Assembly: GCA_012519745.1 (NCBI GenBank)
Contig: JAAYPO010000043.1
Coordinates: forward strand, 1 to 38,285
DNA from: Clostridiaceae bacterium
GTDB taxonomy: Bacteria > Bacillota > Clostridia > Acetivibrionales > DTU013
Direction of reading: 5' to 3'
Length of the DNA stretch: 38,285 nucleotides
Under the pieces are notes generated by a model. The model saw only the letters and a list, made by a program, of their open reading frames with translations. It had not been told where the DNA came from and ran no database searches. Shown here in pieces: positions 1-9,149 of this stretch. Made by a program: the position numbers and the translations under genes. Numbering within the stretch: position 1 is the stretch's first letter; each line of letters starts with the position of its first letter.

Positions 1-94
1 AGTGCAAAGAGTGCACTGTGCGAGTATGCACTAAGTGCGGTCCATATTCGTGCTGTTGATGACTTCCTCAAAGAGTGCAAGGTGTGCACTGTGC
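1..94. repeat. Pair of 21-bp direct repeats downstream of murC
   Basis: Positions 1-21 and 74-94 match at 19 of 21 bases; both read AGTGCAA, then (A/G)G(A/T)G, then TGCACTGTGC. A GTGCAC palindrome lies inside each copy, so each could form a short hairpin. The copies lie beyond the 3' end of the minus-strand murC gene, and the left one touches the window edge, so more copies may lie outside. No T-tract is visible, so I do not call a terminator. Confidence 0.6.
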
Positions 95-129
95 AAATCA
101 GAATTAAGTACGGCGCATGCCAGGCCGAT

Positions 130-1536
130 TTAACTGACAGCCAGCTTTTTTCTTGCCTCCAGGAACATTTCACCGACCTTGTATATGTCTCCTGCGCCCA
201 TGGTTATTATTATGTCTCCAGGTTGGGCGTTCTTATCAAGATACTCCACTATGTTGCTGAAATCCTTTATATACATTACAGTTTTCCCGGCCCGGGTGAT
301 CCTGTCTGCAAGCATAGAGGAATTTACCTCTCCGTTGTCAGCTTCACGGGCGGCATATATATCCGTAAGTATTAAAATATCGGCTTTGTCAAAGGATGTA
401 GTGAAATCGTTCATCAGGCTTTTGGTCCTGGAATAGGTATGGGGCTGGAACACGCACCAGATTCGGTTATGGCCAAAATTTCCTGCAGCCCTTAGGGTTG
501 CTGCGATCTCAGAAGGATGGTGCGCATAATCATCGATGACAGTGATTCCCTCACTGATCCCCTTTATTTCAAACCTCCTGCAGGTCCCGACAAATTTCTG
601 CAGAGCTCTGGCCGCAGCCGCCGGACTGCATCCCATAAAGCTGCATGCAGCAATCGCCGCAAGAGAATTGCTCACATTGTGCATGCCGGGGACCTTCAGC
701 CTGACCTCTATGACCGGTTCACCGTGAAAGAGCAGTGTGTATGAAGCGTTGCCCGATTCATCGAAGGAGATGTCCCTTGCGCCCCAGGTGCACTTTTCGC
801 TTTTAAGACCATAGGTCACCTTGGCACAGGGTATTCCGCTGATGATATCCATTGCATTTATGTCATCAGCATTGGCGACAATACCGCCGTCCTCCGGAAC
901 AAGAGCAGCGAATCTGCCAAATGTATCCCTGACATCGTCAATATCTCTGAAATAATCGGCATGGTCGAATTCAATGTTCAATATGACTTCGAGCTTCGGA
1001 TGGAATTTGAGAAAGCTCCCGGCATACTCGCAGGCTTCAGCGATAAAGAAATCGCTTTTGCCTATCCTGGTAGTACCTCCTATGGCAGCGAGCTCACCGC
1101 CGATATGGATCGTAGGGTCGAGACCTTCTTCGAGCATTATCATCGATATCATGGAGGTTGTGGTAGTCTTGCCATGAGTACCGGATACGGCAATGCTCCG
1201 GGGATATTTTTTCATTATCTCGCCAAGGAGGGTCGCACGGTCTATACATGGGATACCGGCTCTAACGGCAGCAGTGAGCTCCGGATTGTCAGCCTTCACC
1301 GCTGCTGTGTACACCAGCAGATCCGCTCCCATAACATTTTCCGCATGATGTCCTATGGTTGTTTTTATGCCCATTCTGTCCAGCTTCTGTATAATGGATG
1401 ACTGCTTCATATCAGAACCGGTCACTATGTATCCGAGATCGGCAAGTATTTCGGCCAGCCCGCTCATGCTTATGCCGCCGATACCGGTGAGATGCACCCT
1501 TTTTATATCTTTAGAACTTAAAAGTCCGTCAGTCAT
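130..1536 (-). CDS. murC: UDP-N-acetylmuramate--L-alanine ligase MurC
   Basis: MurC adds L-alanine to UDP-MurNAc with ATP, the first peptide step of cytoplasmic peptidoglycan precursor synthesis. The 468-residue product has full family length. It shows the N-terminal nucleotide-sugar loop GIGGISMSG (about 18-26), the ATP loop GTHGKTTT (about 119-126), an EACEY segment, the Mur-ligase signature DDYAHHPSEI and FQPHTYSRT. The chosen start is ATG at 1536, behind AAGGAGT at 1554-1548. A TTG directly upstream (1539) has slightly better spacing and would add one residue. It is the only protein gene here on the minus strand and is divergent from purR. Identification is secure; only the start codon is uncertain. 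Confidence 0.97.
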   Translation of the reverse strand: MTDGLLSSKDIKRVHLTGIGGISMSGLAEILADLGYIVTGSDMKQSSIIQKLDRMGIKTTIGHHAENVMGADLLVYTAAVKADNPELTAAVRAGIPCIDRATLLGEIMKKYPRSIAVSGTHGKTTTTSMISMIMLEEGLDPTIHIGGELAAIGGTTRIGKSDFFIAEACEYAGSFLKFHPKLEVILNIEFDHADYFRDIDDVRDTFGRFAALVPEDGGIVANADDINAMDIISGIPCAKVTYGLKSEKCTWGARDISFDESGNASYTLLFHGEPVIEVRLKVPGMHNVSNSLAAIAACSFMGCSPAAAARALQKFVGTCRRFEIKGISEGITVIDDYAHHPSEIAATLRAAGNFGHNRIWCVFQPHTYSRTKSLMNDFTTSFDKADILILTDIYAAREADNGEVNSSMLADRITRAGKTVMYIKDFSNIVEYLDKNAQPGDIIITMGAGDIYKVGEMFLEARKKLAVS

Positions 1537-1780
1537 CAAAATTTAACACTCCTTGACCATTTAATGATATATAAATAATACAATAATTATTCGTAAAAGT
1601 AAAACAGGACAGCATATAGCATAAGCTTTGACAATTATTAAATATAATATGCCGTCAAGTGTGATTTTGAGATAGTGCAATTGTTTGTACAGCTCAAATT
1701 TTCCGGCCGGATCTATGGGACTGACAGTGCACCCGGCGCCGACCTGTAAGTGTTTATCCGATGGATGCTCCCCAAGGCAT

Positions 1781-1824
1781 ATTTCCGAACGTTAATTAAA
1801 TATATTGTTAAATCGTTCGGATTA
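1781..1824. promoter_or_regulatory. Paired PurBox (PurR operator) upstream of purR
   Basis: Two inverted copies of the PurBox core are seen: CCGAAC at 1785-1790 inside ATTTCCGAACGTT, and GTTCGG at 1815-1820 inside ATCGTTCGGATTA. With 13-bp boxes the spacer is about 18 bp, close to the 16-17 bp known for Bacillus PurR sites. The second box lies between the proposed -35 and -10 of purR, so binding should block its transcription. Autoregulation is inferred from this position. Confidence 0.75.
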
Positions 1825-1833
1825 TTATATTAT
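1805..1833 (+). promoter_or_regulatory. Vegetative promoter of purR
   Basis: TTGTTA (1805-1810), a 17-bp spacer and TATTAT (1828-1833) form a sigma-A-like promoter. Transcription would begin near 1840, leaving a short leader with GAGGTGAG at 1853-1860 before the ATG at 1865. A TTGACA at 1835-1840 has no suitable -10 box before the gene and was not chosen. Confidence 0.55.
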
Positions 1834-1864
1834 ATTGACATAAATGTTCACTGAGGTGAGTAAT

Positions 1865-2677
1865 ATGGAAAAACTGCAAAGAAATGAAAGAGTGTCTGTG
1901 CTGCAGAGAATACTGAGCGAATCTCCCGGAAAGGTGTTCAACCTCGGCTACTTCTCTCAACTGCTGGGCTGTGCTAAGTCCTCGGTGAGTGAGGACATAG
2001 ATATTATCAGGGGTTCTCTTGAAAAAGCCGGGGCCGGAATAATCGAAACGATCCCCGGTGCATCAGGAGGTGTGCGGTATATACCCATGCTCGGACCGGA
2101 AGCCACTGCTGAACTTGCCAAAAGCCTCAGTGCAGAGCTCTCCAGAAGGGAAAGGATATTGCCCGGCGGGTACCTTTATATGCTGGATATCATATATGAT
2201 CCGGTCATTGTCTCGGAAATAGCGAAGTTCTTTACCGGAGCATTCCATGACAAGGGTATAGATTATGTCATCACAGTTGAAACAAAAGGCATACCGCTGG
2301 CATTTATGACTGCCAGATACCTGAACAAGCCGCTTGTGATCGTGCGCCACTATAACGAAGCCACAGACGGTGCATCGGTGAACATAAATTATGTCTCAGG
2401 GTCATCTAAAAAAATTCAGACGATGGTGCTTTCAATGAGGTCACTGAAACACCAATCACGTCTTCTTTTTGTCGACGACTTCATGAAGGGTGGCGGGACC
2501 GCCAGAGGCATACTTGATCTTGCCAGGGAATTTGAGTGTGAGGTGGCCGGCAATGCCGTACTTGTACAAACGGAGGAGCCGCGGAAAAAGCTTGTCAATG
2601 ACTGCTTCTCTCTGCTGACACTCCACGGGGTCGACGAATCATCGGGCATGACAGTTATCAGTCCAAACAGGAAATAG
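1865..2677 (+). CDS. purR: Purine operon repressor PurR
   Basis: PurR is the Gram-positive purine repressor. It binds PurBox DNA and senses PRPP through a phosphoribosyltransferase-like domain that no longer needs catalysis. The 270-residue product starts MEKLQRNERV. An N-terminal winged helix (about 1-75) is followed by a PRT-fold domain with the PRPP-binding loop LLFVDDFMKGGGTA near residue 205. ATG 1865 is chosen over the in-frame ATG 1844 because GAGGTGAG sits just before it and because the predicted transcript starts near 1840. Paired PurBoxes upstream suggest autoregulation. The gene heads a PRPP/nucleotide neighbourhood that includes prs downstream and hpt farther away. Confidence 0.95.
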   Translation: MEKLQRNERVSVLQRILSESPGKVFNLGYFSQLLGCAKSSVSEDIDIIRGSLEKAGAGIIETIPGASGGVRYIPMLGPEATAELAKSLSAELSRRERILPGGYLYMLDIIYDPVIVSEIAKFFTGAFHDKGIDYVITVETKGIPLAFMTARYLNKPLVIVRHYNEATDGASVNINYVSGSSKKIQTMVLSMRSLKHQSRLLFVDDFMKGGGTARGILDLAREFECEVAGNAVLVQTEEPRKKLVNDCFSLLTLHGVDESSGMTVISPNRK

Positions 2678-2788
2678 TTTGATATACATCAAGGTAGTTA
2701 ATGACAGGTCAAATGTCAGTAGTTTGAGCCTTTAAAAGATAAATTTTCCATAAAATCGGAACGTTGTAACAAAAAAGCTAAATAAATA

Positions 2789-2817
2789 GAAGGAATATGT
2801 TAATTTATATAGAATAT
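2789..2817 (+). promoter_or_regulatory. SigH-type promoter of spoVG
   Basis: GAAGGAATA (2789-2797) matches the SigH -35 consensus RNAGGAWWW. ATAGAATAT (2809-2817) matches the -10 consensus RNNGAATWW, with an 11-bp spacer. Bacillus spoVG is a classical SigH target, so this is the expected control. Confidence 0.75.
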
Positions 2818-2855
2818 ATAAAGTACACAATTTATTCAGAAAGGTGGTAGCAGGA

Positions 2856-3122
2856 ATGGAAATCACAGATGTCCGCATCAGAAAAATCGATGTTGAGGGC
2901 AAAATGAAAGCAGTAGTTTCAGTGACCTTTGACAATGAATTTGTCGTACATGATATCAAGGTCATTGAAAGCCAGAGCGGACTGTTCATAGCGATGCCCA
3001 GCAGAAAGACCCCAGACGGGGAATTCAAGGATATCGCACACCCGATCAATGCTGTCACACGAGATAAAATTCAGAAAGCTATACTTGACAAATATGTATC
3101 GACAACAACATCTGAAGAATAA
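2856..3122 (+). CDS. spoVG: Septation/RNA-binding regulator SpoVG
   Basis: SpoVG is a small conserved nucleic-acid-binding regulator that affects asymmetric septation, virulence traits and gene expression in Firmicutes. The 88-residue product begins [11 protein letters not shown] and has the family core of beta strands and a C-terminal helix, with conserved segments [18 protein letters not shown] and [16 protein letters not shown] 2856 follows AAGGTGGT at 2841-2848; an in-frame GTG at 2844 overlaps that ribosome-binding site and is unlikely. A SigH-type promoter lies 40-65 bases upstream and a strong terminator follows, so it is probably a single-gene transcript made in the transition to stationary phase. 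Confidence 0.96.
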   Translation: MEITDVRIRKIDVEGKMKAVVSVTFDNEFVVHDIKVIESQSGLFIAMPSRKTPDGEFKDIAHPINAVTRDKIQKAILDKYVSTTTSEE

Positions 3123-3128
3123 ATCTTT

Positions 3129-3168
3129 AAAGGCACTTTTAGCAGAAGTGTCTTTTTATTTTTTTTTC
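3129..3168 (+). terminator. Intrinsic terminator after spoVG
   Basis: AAAGGCACTT (3129-3138) pairs with AAGTGTCTTT (3146-3155) around a 7-nt loop, with one G-T pair. A long T-rich run to 3167 follows. Confidence 0.88.
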
Positions 3169-3201
3169 GAAAAATCACTTTTGGAACAGGCGTTTATAAA
3201 G

Positions 3202-3230
3202 TTGAAATAAATCGTAAAACATGTGATAAT
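3202..3230 (+). promoter_or_regulatory. Promoter of the glmU-prs-pth-mfd operon
   Basis: TTGAAA (3202-3207), a 17-bp spacer and GATAAT (3225-3230) with an extended TG at 3222-3223 form a good sigma-A promoter. No terminator is visible between the four following genes. Confidence 0.65.
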
Positions 3231-3260
3231 ATATGCGAAACTCGAAAGGAATCGCATGAA

Positions 3261-4007
3261 ATGATAAATGTAACTGCTCTTATCCTTGCTGCCGGCGAGG
3301 GCAAGAGGATGAAATCGGACAAGGCAAAGGTACTGCATCAGGTATGCGGCAAAGCGATGATCGAATGGGTATATGAAGCGGCACGCAATGCCGGTATCGG
3401 GAGATGTGTAGCTGTAGTAGGTCATAAGGCTGAGCAGGTAATGGAGTACATGGGTGACAAGGTCGAATATGTACTGCAGCAGCAGCGTCTGGGAACAGGC
3501 CATGCTGTCATGCAGGCACGCTCATATATGGACAAAGCCGGATATATCCTCATATTATATGGTGATGCTCCACTGATTTCCACAAAGACTATCAAAGAAT
3601 CTATAAACTACCTTACATGTGAAAGACTGCATGCCGTGGTTATTTCTGCCGATGTTGATGATCCGGCGGGATACGGCCGCATAGTAAGGGACAGCAGCGG
3701 CGGGTTCAAGAAGATCGTTGAACATCGTGATGCCGATGAGACTGAAAGAGCTATCAGGGAAATAAATTCAGGCATGTATATCTTCTCGTCGGCCGAACTG
3801 GCAGAGGCTCTTGATTTACTGAGGAGCGACAATGACCAGGGTGAGTATTACCTGACCGATACTTTGGAAATAATGCTTTCAAAAGGGTACAGGATCGGCA
3901 TATTCAAGACAGGAGACAGTGACGAGGTGCTTGGAGCCAATGATCAGGCACAGCTGGAGCAGATAGCAGCGATCCTCGAAAGAAGGATGGACTCCCTGGA
4001 TGCATGA
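3261..4007 (+). CDS. glmU: GlmU-type UDP-GlcNAc pyrophosphorylase, single domain
   Basis: The 248-residue protein matches the N-terminal uridylyltransferase half of GlmU, which joins UTP and GlcNAc-1-phosphate to give UDP-GlcNAc. Visible motifs are LAAGEGKRM (9-17), the catalytic-lysine segment with K23 in KVLH, QQRLGTGHAV, YGDAPLI and EINSGMYIF. The protein ends in the linker helix LGANDQAQLEQIAAILE. The left-handed beta-helix acetyltransferase half of normal GlmU (about 450 residues) is absent. The 58 bases after the stop show no remnant, so this looks like a genuine single-domain protein and not a frameshift. It is first in an operon with prs. Acetylation of GlcN-1-P would need another enzyme. 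An AAAGGA site precedes the ATG. Confidence 0.9.
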   Translation: MINVTALILAAGEGKRMKSDKAKVLHQVCGKAMIEWVYEAARNAGIGRCVAVVGHKAEQVMEYMGDKVEYVLQQQRLGTGHAVMQARSYMDKAGYILILYGDAPLISTKTIKESINYLTCERLHAVVISADVDDPAGYGRIVRDSSGGFKKIVEHRDADETERAIREINSGMYIFSSAELAEALDLLRSDNDQGEYYLTDTLEIMLSKGYRIGIFKTGDSDEVLGANDQAQLEQIAAILERRMDSLDA

Positions 4008-4065
4008 ATTAACGGCAATAAATAATTAATATATTGAACATCATAATAATCAAAGGAGCATTGAT

Positions 4066-5028
4066 ATGAATCTGCATGGCAAGGACATAAAGATTTTTTC
4101 CGGTAATTCCAACAGGAAGCTTGCCGAAGAGATCGCGGAAAAGATCGGCCTGCCCCTTGGCACGGCCACTGTTGGGAAGTTCAGTGACGGCGAATCTGCT
4201 ATAAATATCGGAGAGGTCGTCAGAGGATCCGATGTTTTTGTGATCCAGTCAACATGCACACCTGTAAATGATAACCTGATAGAATTATTAATAATGATAG
4301 ATGCTCTAAAAAGAGCTTCTGCGGGCAGAATAACTGCTGTCATGCCCTATTTCGGGTACGCTCGTCAGGACAGGAAGGCCAAGGCAAGAGACCCGATCTC
4401 TGCAAAGCTCGTAGCCAACCTGATAACCACCGCAGGAGCGGACCGGGTACTGACCATGGATCTGCATACTCCCCAGCTCCAGGGCTTTTTCGACATACCG
4501 GTGGACCATCTGCTGGGCGTGCCGGTCATGGCCGGGTATTTCCAGGAGAAATTCTGTGATGCCAGTGATGTGGTTGCCGTATCCCCTGATGTCGGAAGCG
4601 TTACACGCACAAGAAAATTTGCCGAATGGCTGGATATACCCATCGCCATAATCGATAAAAGAAGGCCGAAGGCAAATGTGAGTGAGATAATGAATGTCGT
4701 CGGTGATGTCAGAGACAGAAGAGTCGTCCTGATCGATGATCTTATCGATACGGCAGGGACCGTAGTAAACGGGGCCAATGCGTTGATGGAAATGGGTGCA
4801 AAGGAAGTATACGCCTGCTGTACACATGGCGTGCTCTCAGGTCCGGCCTGTGCAAGGATCGAGGAATCCTGCATCACCGAGCTTGTCACTCTCAACACCA
4901 TACCTCTGCCTGAGGGGAAACCCACAAGAAAGATAACATCTCTTTCTATTGCGGCTATTTTTGCCGAGGCTATCGAAAGAATATATGGGGATATTTCCAT
5001 CAGTTCGATTTTCACGCAGAAGGAATGA
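4066..5028 (+). CDS. prs: Ribose-phosphate pyrophosphokinase (PRPP synthetase)
   Basis: Prs makes PRPP from ribose-5-phosphate and ATP, feeding purine, pyrimidine, histidine and tryptophan synthesis. The 320-residue product is full length for class I enzymes. It shows the N-terminal [16 protein letters not shown] segment, the ATP-contact region [28 protein letters not shown] and the PRPP loop [13 protein letters not shown] near residue 220. AAAGGAG at 4051-4057 precedes the ATG. It follows glmU by 58 bp, the common Firmicute pairing, and pth follows within 20 bp. PurR upstream senses its product. Confidence 0.97.
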   Translation: MNLHGKDIKIFSGNSNRKLAEEIAEKIGLPLGTATVGKFSDGESAINIGEVVRGSDVFVIQSTCTPVNDNLIELLIMIDALKRASAGRITAVMPYFGYARQDRKAKARDPISAKLVANLITTAGADRVLTMDLHTPQLQGFFDIPVDHLLGVPVMAGYFQEKFCDASDVVAVSPDVGSVTRTRKFAEWLDIPIAIIDKRRPKANVSEIMNVVGDVRDRRVVLIDDLIDTAGTVVNGANALMEMGAKEVYACCTHGVLSGPACARIEESCITELVTLNTIPLPEGKPTRKITSLSIAAIFAEAIERIYGDISISSIFTQKE

Positions 5029-5047
5029 TCGGTCCGGGGGTGCTGTA

Positions 5048-5629
5048 TTGGAAAAGTTGACTGTTATTGCCGGGCTGGGCAATCCGGGAAGAAAGCATGA
5101 GAACACCAGGCATAATGCAGGTTTTTTGGCTGTTGACCTGCTTTCGGGAAAATATGGCATCAGGGTCGACCGTTTGAAGCATAGGGCATTGACCGGCGAC
5201 GGAACGATCAACGGAAAACGAGTGCTGCTTGTCAAGCCGCAAACCTTTATGAACCTCAGCGGAGAGAGCATTCGTGACATAGTGCAGTGGTACAAGGTGC
5301 CCACGGAAAATCTGATCGTGATCTATGATGATGTTGACCTGCCGGCCGGAACGCTGAGAGTACGGGCCAAAGGAAGCTCAGGGACCCATAACGGCATGAA
5401 ATCGGTCATATACCAGCTTCAGTCCGATGACTTCCCCAGGATCAGGATCGGCATCGGCAAAGCTCCCGAAGGCTGGGAGCTCGCTGATTACGTTCTTGGA
5501 AGGTTCGGCTCTGACGAAGCCGCAGCAGCAGCCAAATGCATAGAAAGGGCAGCCGAAGCAGCCGCGTTTATGGTTAGCGAAGGTGTGGAGGCAGCAATGA
5601 ACAGATTCAACGGAGATCAAAAGGATTAA
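5048..5629 (+). CDS. pth: Peptidyl-tRNA hydrolase
   Basis: Pth cleaves peptidyl-tRNAs released by stalled ribosomes, recycling tRNA. The product is 193 residues with the family signature. N12 sits in GLGNPG, H22 (the catalytic base) in NTRHNAGF, N69 in FMNLSGES, D94 in YDDVDLPAG and N115 in GTHNGMKS, so all expected active-site residues are present. No ATG exists near the start of homology. TTG 5048, preceded by GGGGGTG at 5036-5042, gives the natural N-terminus MEKLTVIAGLGNPG. Reading upstream in frame would overlap prs with no matching residues. It lies between prs and mfd, the common Firmicute order. Confidence 0.95.
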   Translation: MEKLTVIAGLGNPGRKHENTRHNAGFLAVDLLSGKYGIRVDRLKHRALTGDGTINGKRVLLVKPQTFMNLSGESIRDIVQWYKVPTENLIVIYDDVDLPAGTLRVRAKGSSGTHNGMKSVIYQLQSDDFPRIRIGIGKAPEGWELADYVLGRFGSDEAAAAAKCIERAAEAAAFMVSEGVEAAMNRFNGDQKD

Positions 5630-5651
5630 GTAATCAGGCTTGGAAGGTTTT

Positions 5652-8600
5652 ATGATAAATTTTGCAGCCCCGTTATTGGAACTGGAAGAGTACCGGGAAA
5701 TACTGGCATCTATCCGGAGCTATACAAGACCCGTCAGCATCACAGGGCCCTCTGAATCACAGAAGGGCCACATTTCATATGCCCTTTGCAGTCATTGCGG
5801 CTGTAAGGGTATTTTTGTTGCATTCAATGAAATGCATGCCAGAAGGCTTTATGAGGACCTGACTTTTTTTATAGGTGAGGACGTTGTTTTCTTCCCGGCA
5901 AAGGAAATAATGCTGTACGATGTGGAGGCAAAAAGCTACGACACAGTATACCAGAGGCTGGCTGCCATTGACAGGATCAACAGGGGGGAATACAGCTTCG
6001 TCGTAACATCGGTGGAAGCACTTTCCCACAAGATGATAAGGCCGGAGATATTTGAGCAGTATGTGACTGAAATCGATCAAGACACAAGGATGGAAATGGA
6101 GGAGCTGATCCGCAGGCTGGTGGTTTCAGCCTATGAAAGAGTGGAGTCAGTAGAGAAAAAGGGCCAGTTTGCAGTCAGGGGCGGGATCGTCGACATATTT
6201 CCGGTGGATAAAGAGAATGCGGTCAGACTGGAATTTTTCGGGGATGAGATCGATTCCATCAGATGGTTCGATACGAACACCCAGCGTTCAACAGGCCGGG
6301 TGGATATGGTCAGGATCCTTCCTGCCCGTGAAATGATATTCGATCATGAAAAAAAGAAAAGAATCCTCAGGTCAGTAAAGAATGACCTTTCTGCCCCAGG
6401 GAAGAAAAATCACAGCTTGTCGCTGAAGATAGAAGCAGATATGGAACACTTGAAGGAATCATGGTACTTCCCCGGCATAGACAGATATATTTCGTATATA
6501 GCTGATGAACCTGCCCTTCTGACAGACTATGTCAAAGAAGATGTGATCTTATTCATGGATGAGCCGGCCAGACAACAGCAGCGTCTTGAAAACCTGCTCC
6601 TGGAGCATGAGGAGATATGTAAGGCACTGATGGGCAAGGGAATGCTGCTGCCCCAGGGTTTGGAGATGTTCTTTGACTATACTGCCGTGTTCGCAAGCAT
6701 CACAAAGAAAAAGACAGTCTATCTCAATACGGTCAACCCTGACAGCATCGCCGCCAGGGATTCAAGGACATACGGCATACCCTGCAGGATAATCGGGTCC
6801 TTCCAGGGCAGCATGGAAATGCTGGCAGAAAGCTTGAGCGCATGGAAGCAGAACAGATGCAGGATACTGTTGCTCTCCGGTACAAAAGGGCGCGGGGAAA
6901 GGCTCAGAGAATCGCTTTCAGAAAAAGGACTGGAAGCAGTTTATATGGATCAGATACAGCAGGCCGTGCAGCCGGGACAGATAATAATAACCCGCGGCAG
7001 CCTCAACAAGGGATTTGAGTATCCGTCGGCGGGCTTTATAGTGATCAGTGATAAAGAGGTGTTCGGGCAGGACAGGAAGAAGCCGGCAAAGAGCCATGGA
7101 AAGCATAAAGGCCGCCCAATAAGCTTCTTTACCGAACTGGACATAGGTGATTATGTTGTCCATCAGTCCCATGGAATCGGCCAATATATCGGAATGGAAA
7201 AGCTTGCGGTGGAGGGCGTGAAAAAGGATTACCTGAAGATACGCTATCAGGAAGGCGCATTCCTGTATATCCCGACCAATCAGATGGATCTGATACAAAA
7301 GTACATAGGCTCCGAAGGGAAGGCGCCAAAGGTCAGCAAGCTGGGAGGCACTGACTGGATCAAGACAAAGAACAGAGTCAGGGAATCTCTGAAGCAGCTG
7401 GCAGCGGAGCTGATAAGGCTTTATGCACAAAGGGCGGCCGTAAAGGGATACAAGTATTCGCAGGATACAGTTTGGCAAAAGCAGTTTGAAGAGCAGTTTC
7501 CCTATGAGGAGACGGAAGACCAGCTAAAATGCATCGAAGAGATAAAGGAGGATATGGAATCCGAGAAGGTAATGGATAGGCTCCTTTGCGGAGATGTGGG
7601 CTATGGCAAGACCGAGGTAGCTATCCGGGCGATATTCAAGGCGGCAATGGACGGCAGACAGGTAGCATATCTGGTGCCGACTACAGTGCTGGCACAGCAG
7701 CAGTACAGCAGCTTCATCGAGCGGCTGAAGGATTTTCCCGTTACTGTTGAGATGGTCAGCCGCTTCAGGACACAATCGGAGCAGAAAAAGATATTAAAGG
7801 AAGTCAGGGCCGGGAATATCGATGTACTTGTGGGTACACACCGGCTGCTCCAGAAGGACATACATTTCAAAAACCTGGGCCTGCTTGTCATCGATGAAGA
7901 ACAGCGCTTCGGCGTGCAGCACAAGGAGCGGCTTAAAAACATGGCGCCGGGAGTAGATGTACTCACCCTTACTGCAACGCCTATACCAAGGACACTTCAT
8001 ATGTCGCTGACGGGGATCAGGGATATAAGTGTTATTGAGGATCCTCCCGAGGAAAGGTATCCTGTGCAGACCTATGTCATGGAATACAACAGGGACGTTA
8101 TCAAGGATGCGATAATAAGGGAGTTGGGCCGGCAGGGACAGGTATTTTACCTTTATAACCGCGTAAGGACCATCGACATGAGAGCGGCTGAGATCCAGGA
8201 AATGGTCCCGGAAGCAAGGGTAGCAGTGGCACATGGGCAGATGGACGAAAGGCAGCTGGAGGATATAATGTTCAGCTTCATAAAGGGAGAGTACGACGTA
8301 TTGGTCTGCACCACGATCATAGAATCAGGGCTTGATATGCCCAATGTCAATACAATTATCGTTGAGGATGCAGACAGGATGGGCCTGGCACAGCTTTACC
8401 AGCTGAGAGGAAGAGTGGGCCGCTCTAACAGGCTGGCTTATGCATACATTACCTATAAAAAGGACAAAATCGTATCCGAGGCAGCTGAGAAAAGGCTCCA
8501 GGCAATCAAGGAATTCACGGAGCTGGGATCGGGCTTCAAGATAGCAATGCGCGATATGGAGATACGCGGTGCCGGAAACCTGCTGGGACCCGAACAGCAT

Positions 8601-9149
8601 GGACATATGGAGTCTGTCGGCTACGATATGTACTGCAGACTTCTTGATGAAGCCGTTAGGGAGCTCAAAGGCGAGCCGCTGCGCCGTGAGGAGGCTGAGA
8701 CCGCAATAGACATAAATGTAGATGCATACATAGACGATTCCTATATCGGGGTCGAAAGTAAAAAAATCGAAATGTACAAGAAAATCGCCGCAATCAACAA
8801 TGAGAATGATGTCATTGATATAGAGGATGAGTTGACAGACAGGTATGGGGATCCGCCCAGACCGGTCAGAAATTTGATAAAGATAGCAATGATCAAGGCA
8901 CTGGCCCGTTCATTGGGATTTTCGTCGGTAACGGAAAAGAATGATACGATCATATTCAGCATGTCTGATGCTAAAAAAATTAATTTCCAGGCAATAGCAA
9001 GAGCCGCGGATAAATACAAAAGACAGCTGCTGTTCAATGCAGGTGCTTCGCCGTATCTGGTATTCAGGATCGCGTCAGGCCGGGATGACAGCAGACTGGA
9101 CAATATTAAGATTTTATTACAGGATTTAAAATGCTTTGAAGTGGGCTGA
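5652..9149 (+). CDS. mfd: Transcription-repair coupling factor Mfd
   Basis: Mfd is an ATP-driven translocase that removes RNA polymerase stalled at DNA lesions and recruits UvrA. The 1165-residue product is full length. In order it shows a UvrB-like N-terminal region, the RNA-polymerase-interacting domain beginning near LDIGDYVVHQSHGIGQY, the RecG-like helicase core with Walker A GDVGYGKTE (about 646) and Walker B DEEQRFGV (about 747), the motif VI segment QLRGRVGRSNR, and the C-terminal UvrA-binding TRCF domain. ATG 5652 behind GGAAGG is preferred to the in-frame TTG at 5640, which overlaps that site. It ends the glmU operon, and a promoter for the next gene is embedded in its last codons. 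Confidence 0.97.
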   Translation: MINFAAPLLELEEYREILASIRSYTRPVSITGPSESQKGHISYALCSHCGCKGIFVAFNEMHARRLYEDLTFFIGEDVVFFPAKEIMLYDVEAKSYDTVYQRLAAIDRINRGEYSFVVTSVEALSHKMIRPEIFEQYVTEIDQDTRMEMEELIRRLVVSAYERVESVEKKGQFAVRGGIVDIFPVDKENAVRLEFFGDEIDSIRWFDTNTQRSTGRVDMVRILPAREMIFDHEKKKRILRSVKNDLSAPGKKNHSLSLKIEADMEHLKESWYFPGIDRYISYIADEPALLTDYVKEDVILFMDEPARQQQRLENLLLEHEEICKALMGKGMLLPQGLEMFFDYTAVFASITKKKTVYLNTVNPDSIAARDSRTYGIPCRIIGSFQGSMEMLAESLSAWKQNRCRILLLSGTKGRGERLRESLSEKGLEAVYMDQIQQAVQPGQIIITRGSLNKGFEYPSAGFIVISDKEVFGQDRKKPAKSHGKHKGRPISFFTELDIGDYVVHQSHGIGQYIGMEKLAVEGVKKDYLKIRYQEGAFLYIPTNQMDLIQKYIGSEGKAPKVSKLGGTDWIKTKNRVRESLKQLAAELIRLYAQRAAVKGYKYSQDTVWQKQFEEQFPYEETEDQLKCIEEIKEDMESEKVMDRLLCGDVGYGKTEVAIRAIFKAAMDGRQVAYLVPTTVLAQQQYSSFIERLKDFPVTVEMVSRFRTQSEQKKILKEVRAGNIDVLVGTHRLLQKDIHFKNLGLLVIDEEQRFGVQHKERLKNMAPGVDVLTLTATPIPRTLHMSLTGIRDISVIEDPPEERYPVQTYVMEYNRDVIKDAIIRELGRQGQVFYLYNRVRTIDMRAAEIQEMVPEARVAVAHGQMDERQLEDIMFSFIKGEYDVLVCTTIIESGLDMPNVNTIIVEDADRMGLAQLYQLRGRVGRSNRLAYAYITYKKDKIVSEAAEKRLQAIKEFTELGSGFKIAMRDMEIRGAGNLLGPEQHGHMESVGYDMYCRLLDEAVRELKGEPLRREEAETAIDINVDAYIDDSYIGVESKKIEMYKKIAAINNENDVIDIEDELTDRYGDPPRPVRNLIKIAMIKALARSLGFSSVTEKNDTIIFSMSDAKKINFQAIARAADKYKRQLLFNAGASPYLVFRIASGRDDSRLDNIKILLQDLKCFEVG

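Noticed and set aside
961-1401. 146-codon plus-strand frame antisense to murC
   Set aside because: It is a shadow of murC, which has all Mur-ligase motifs.
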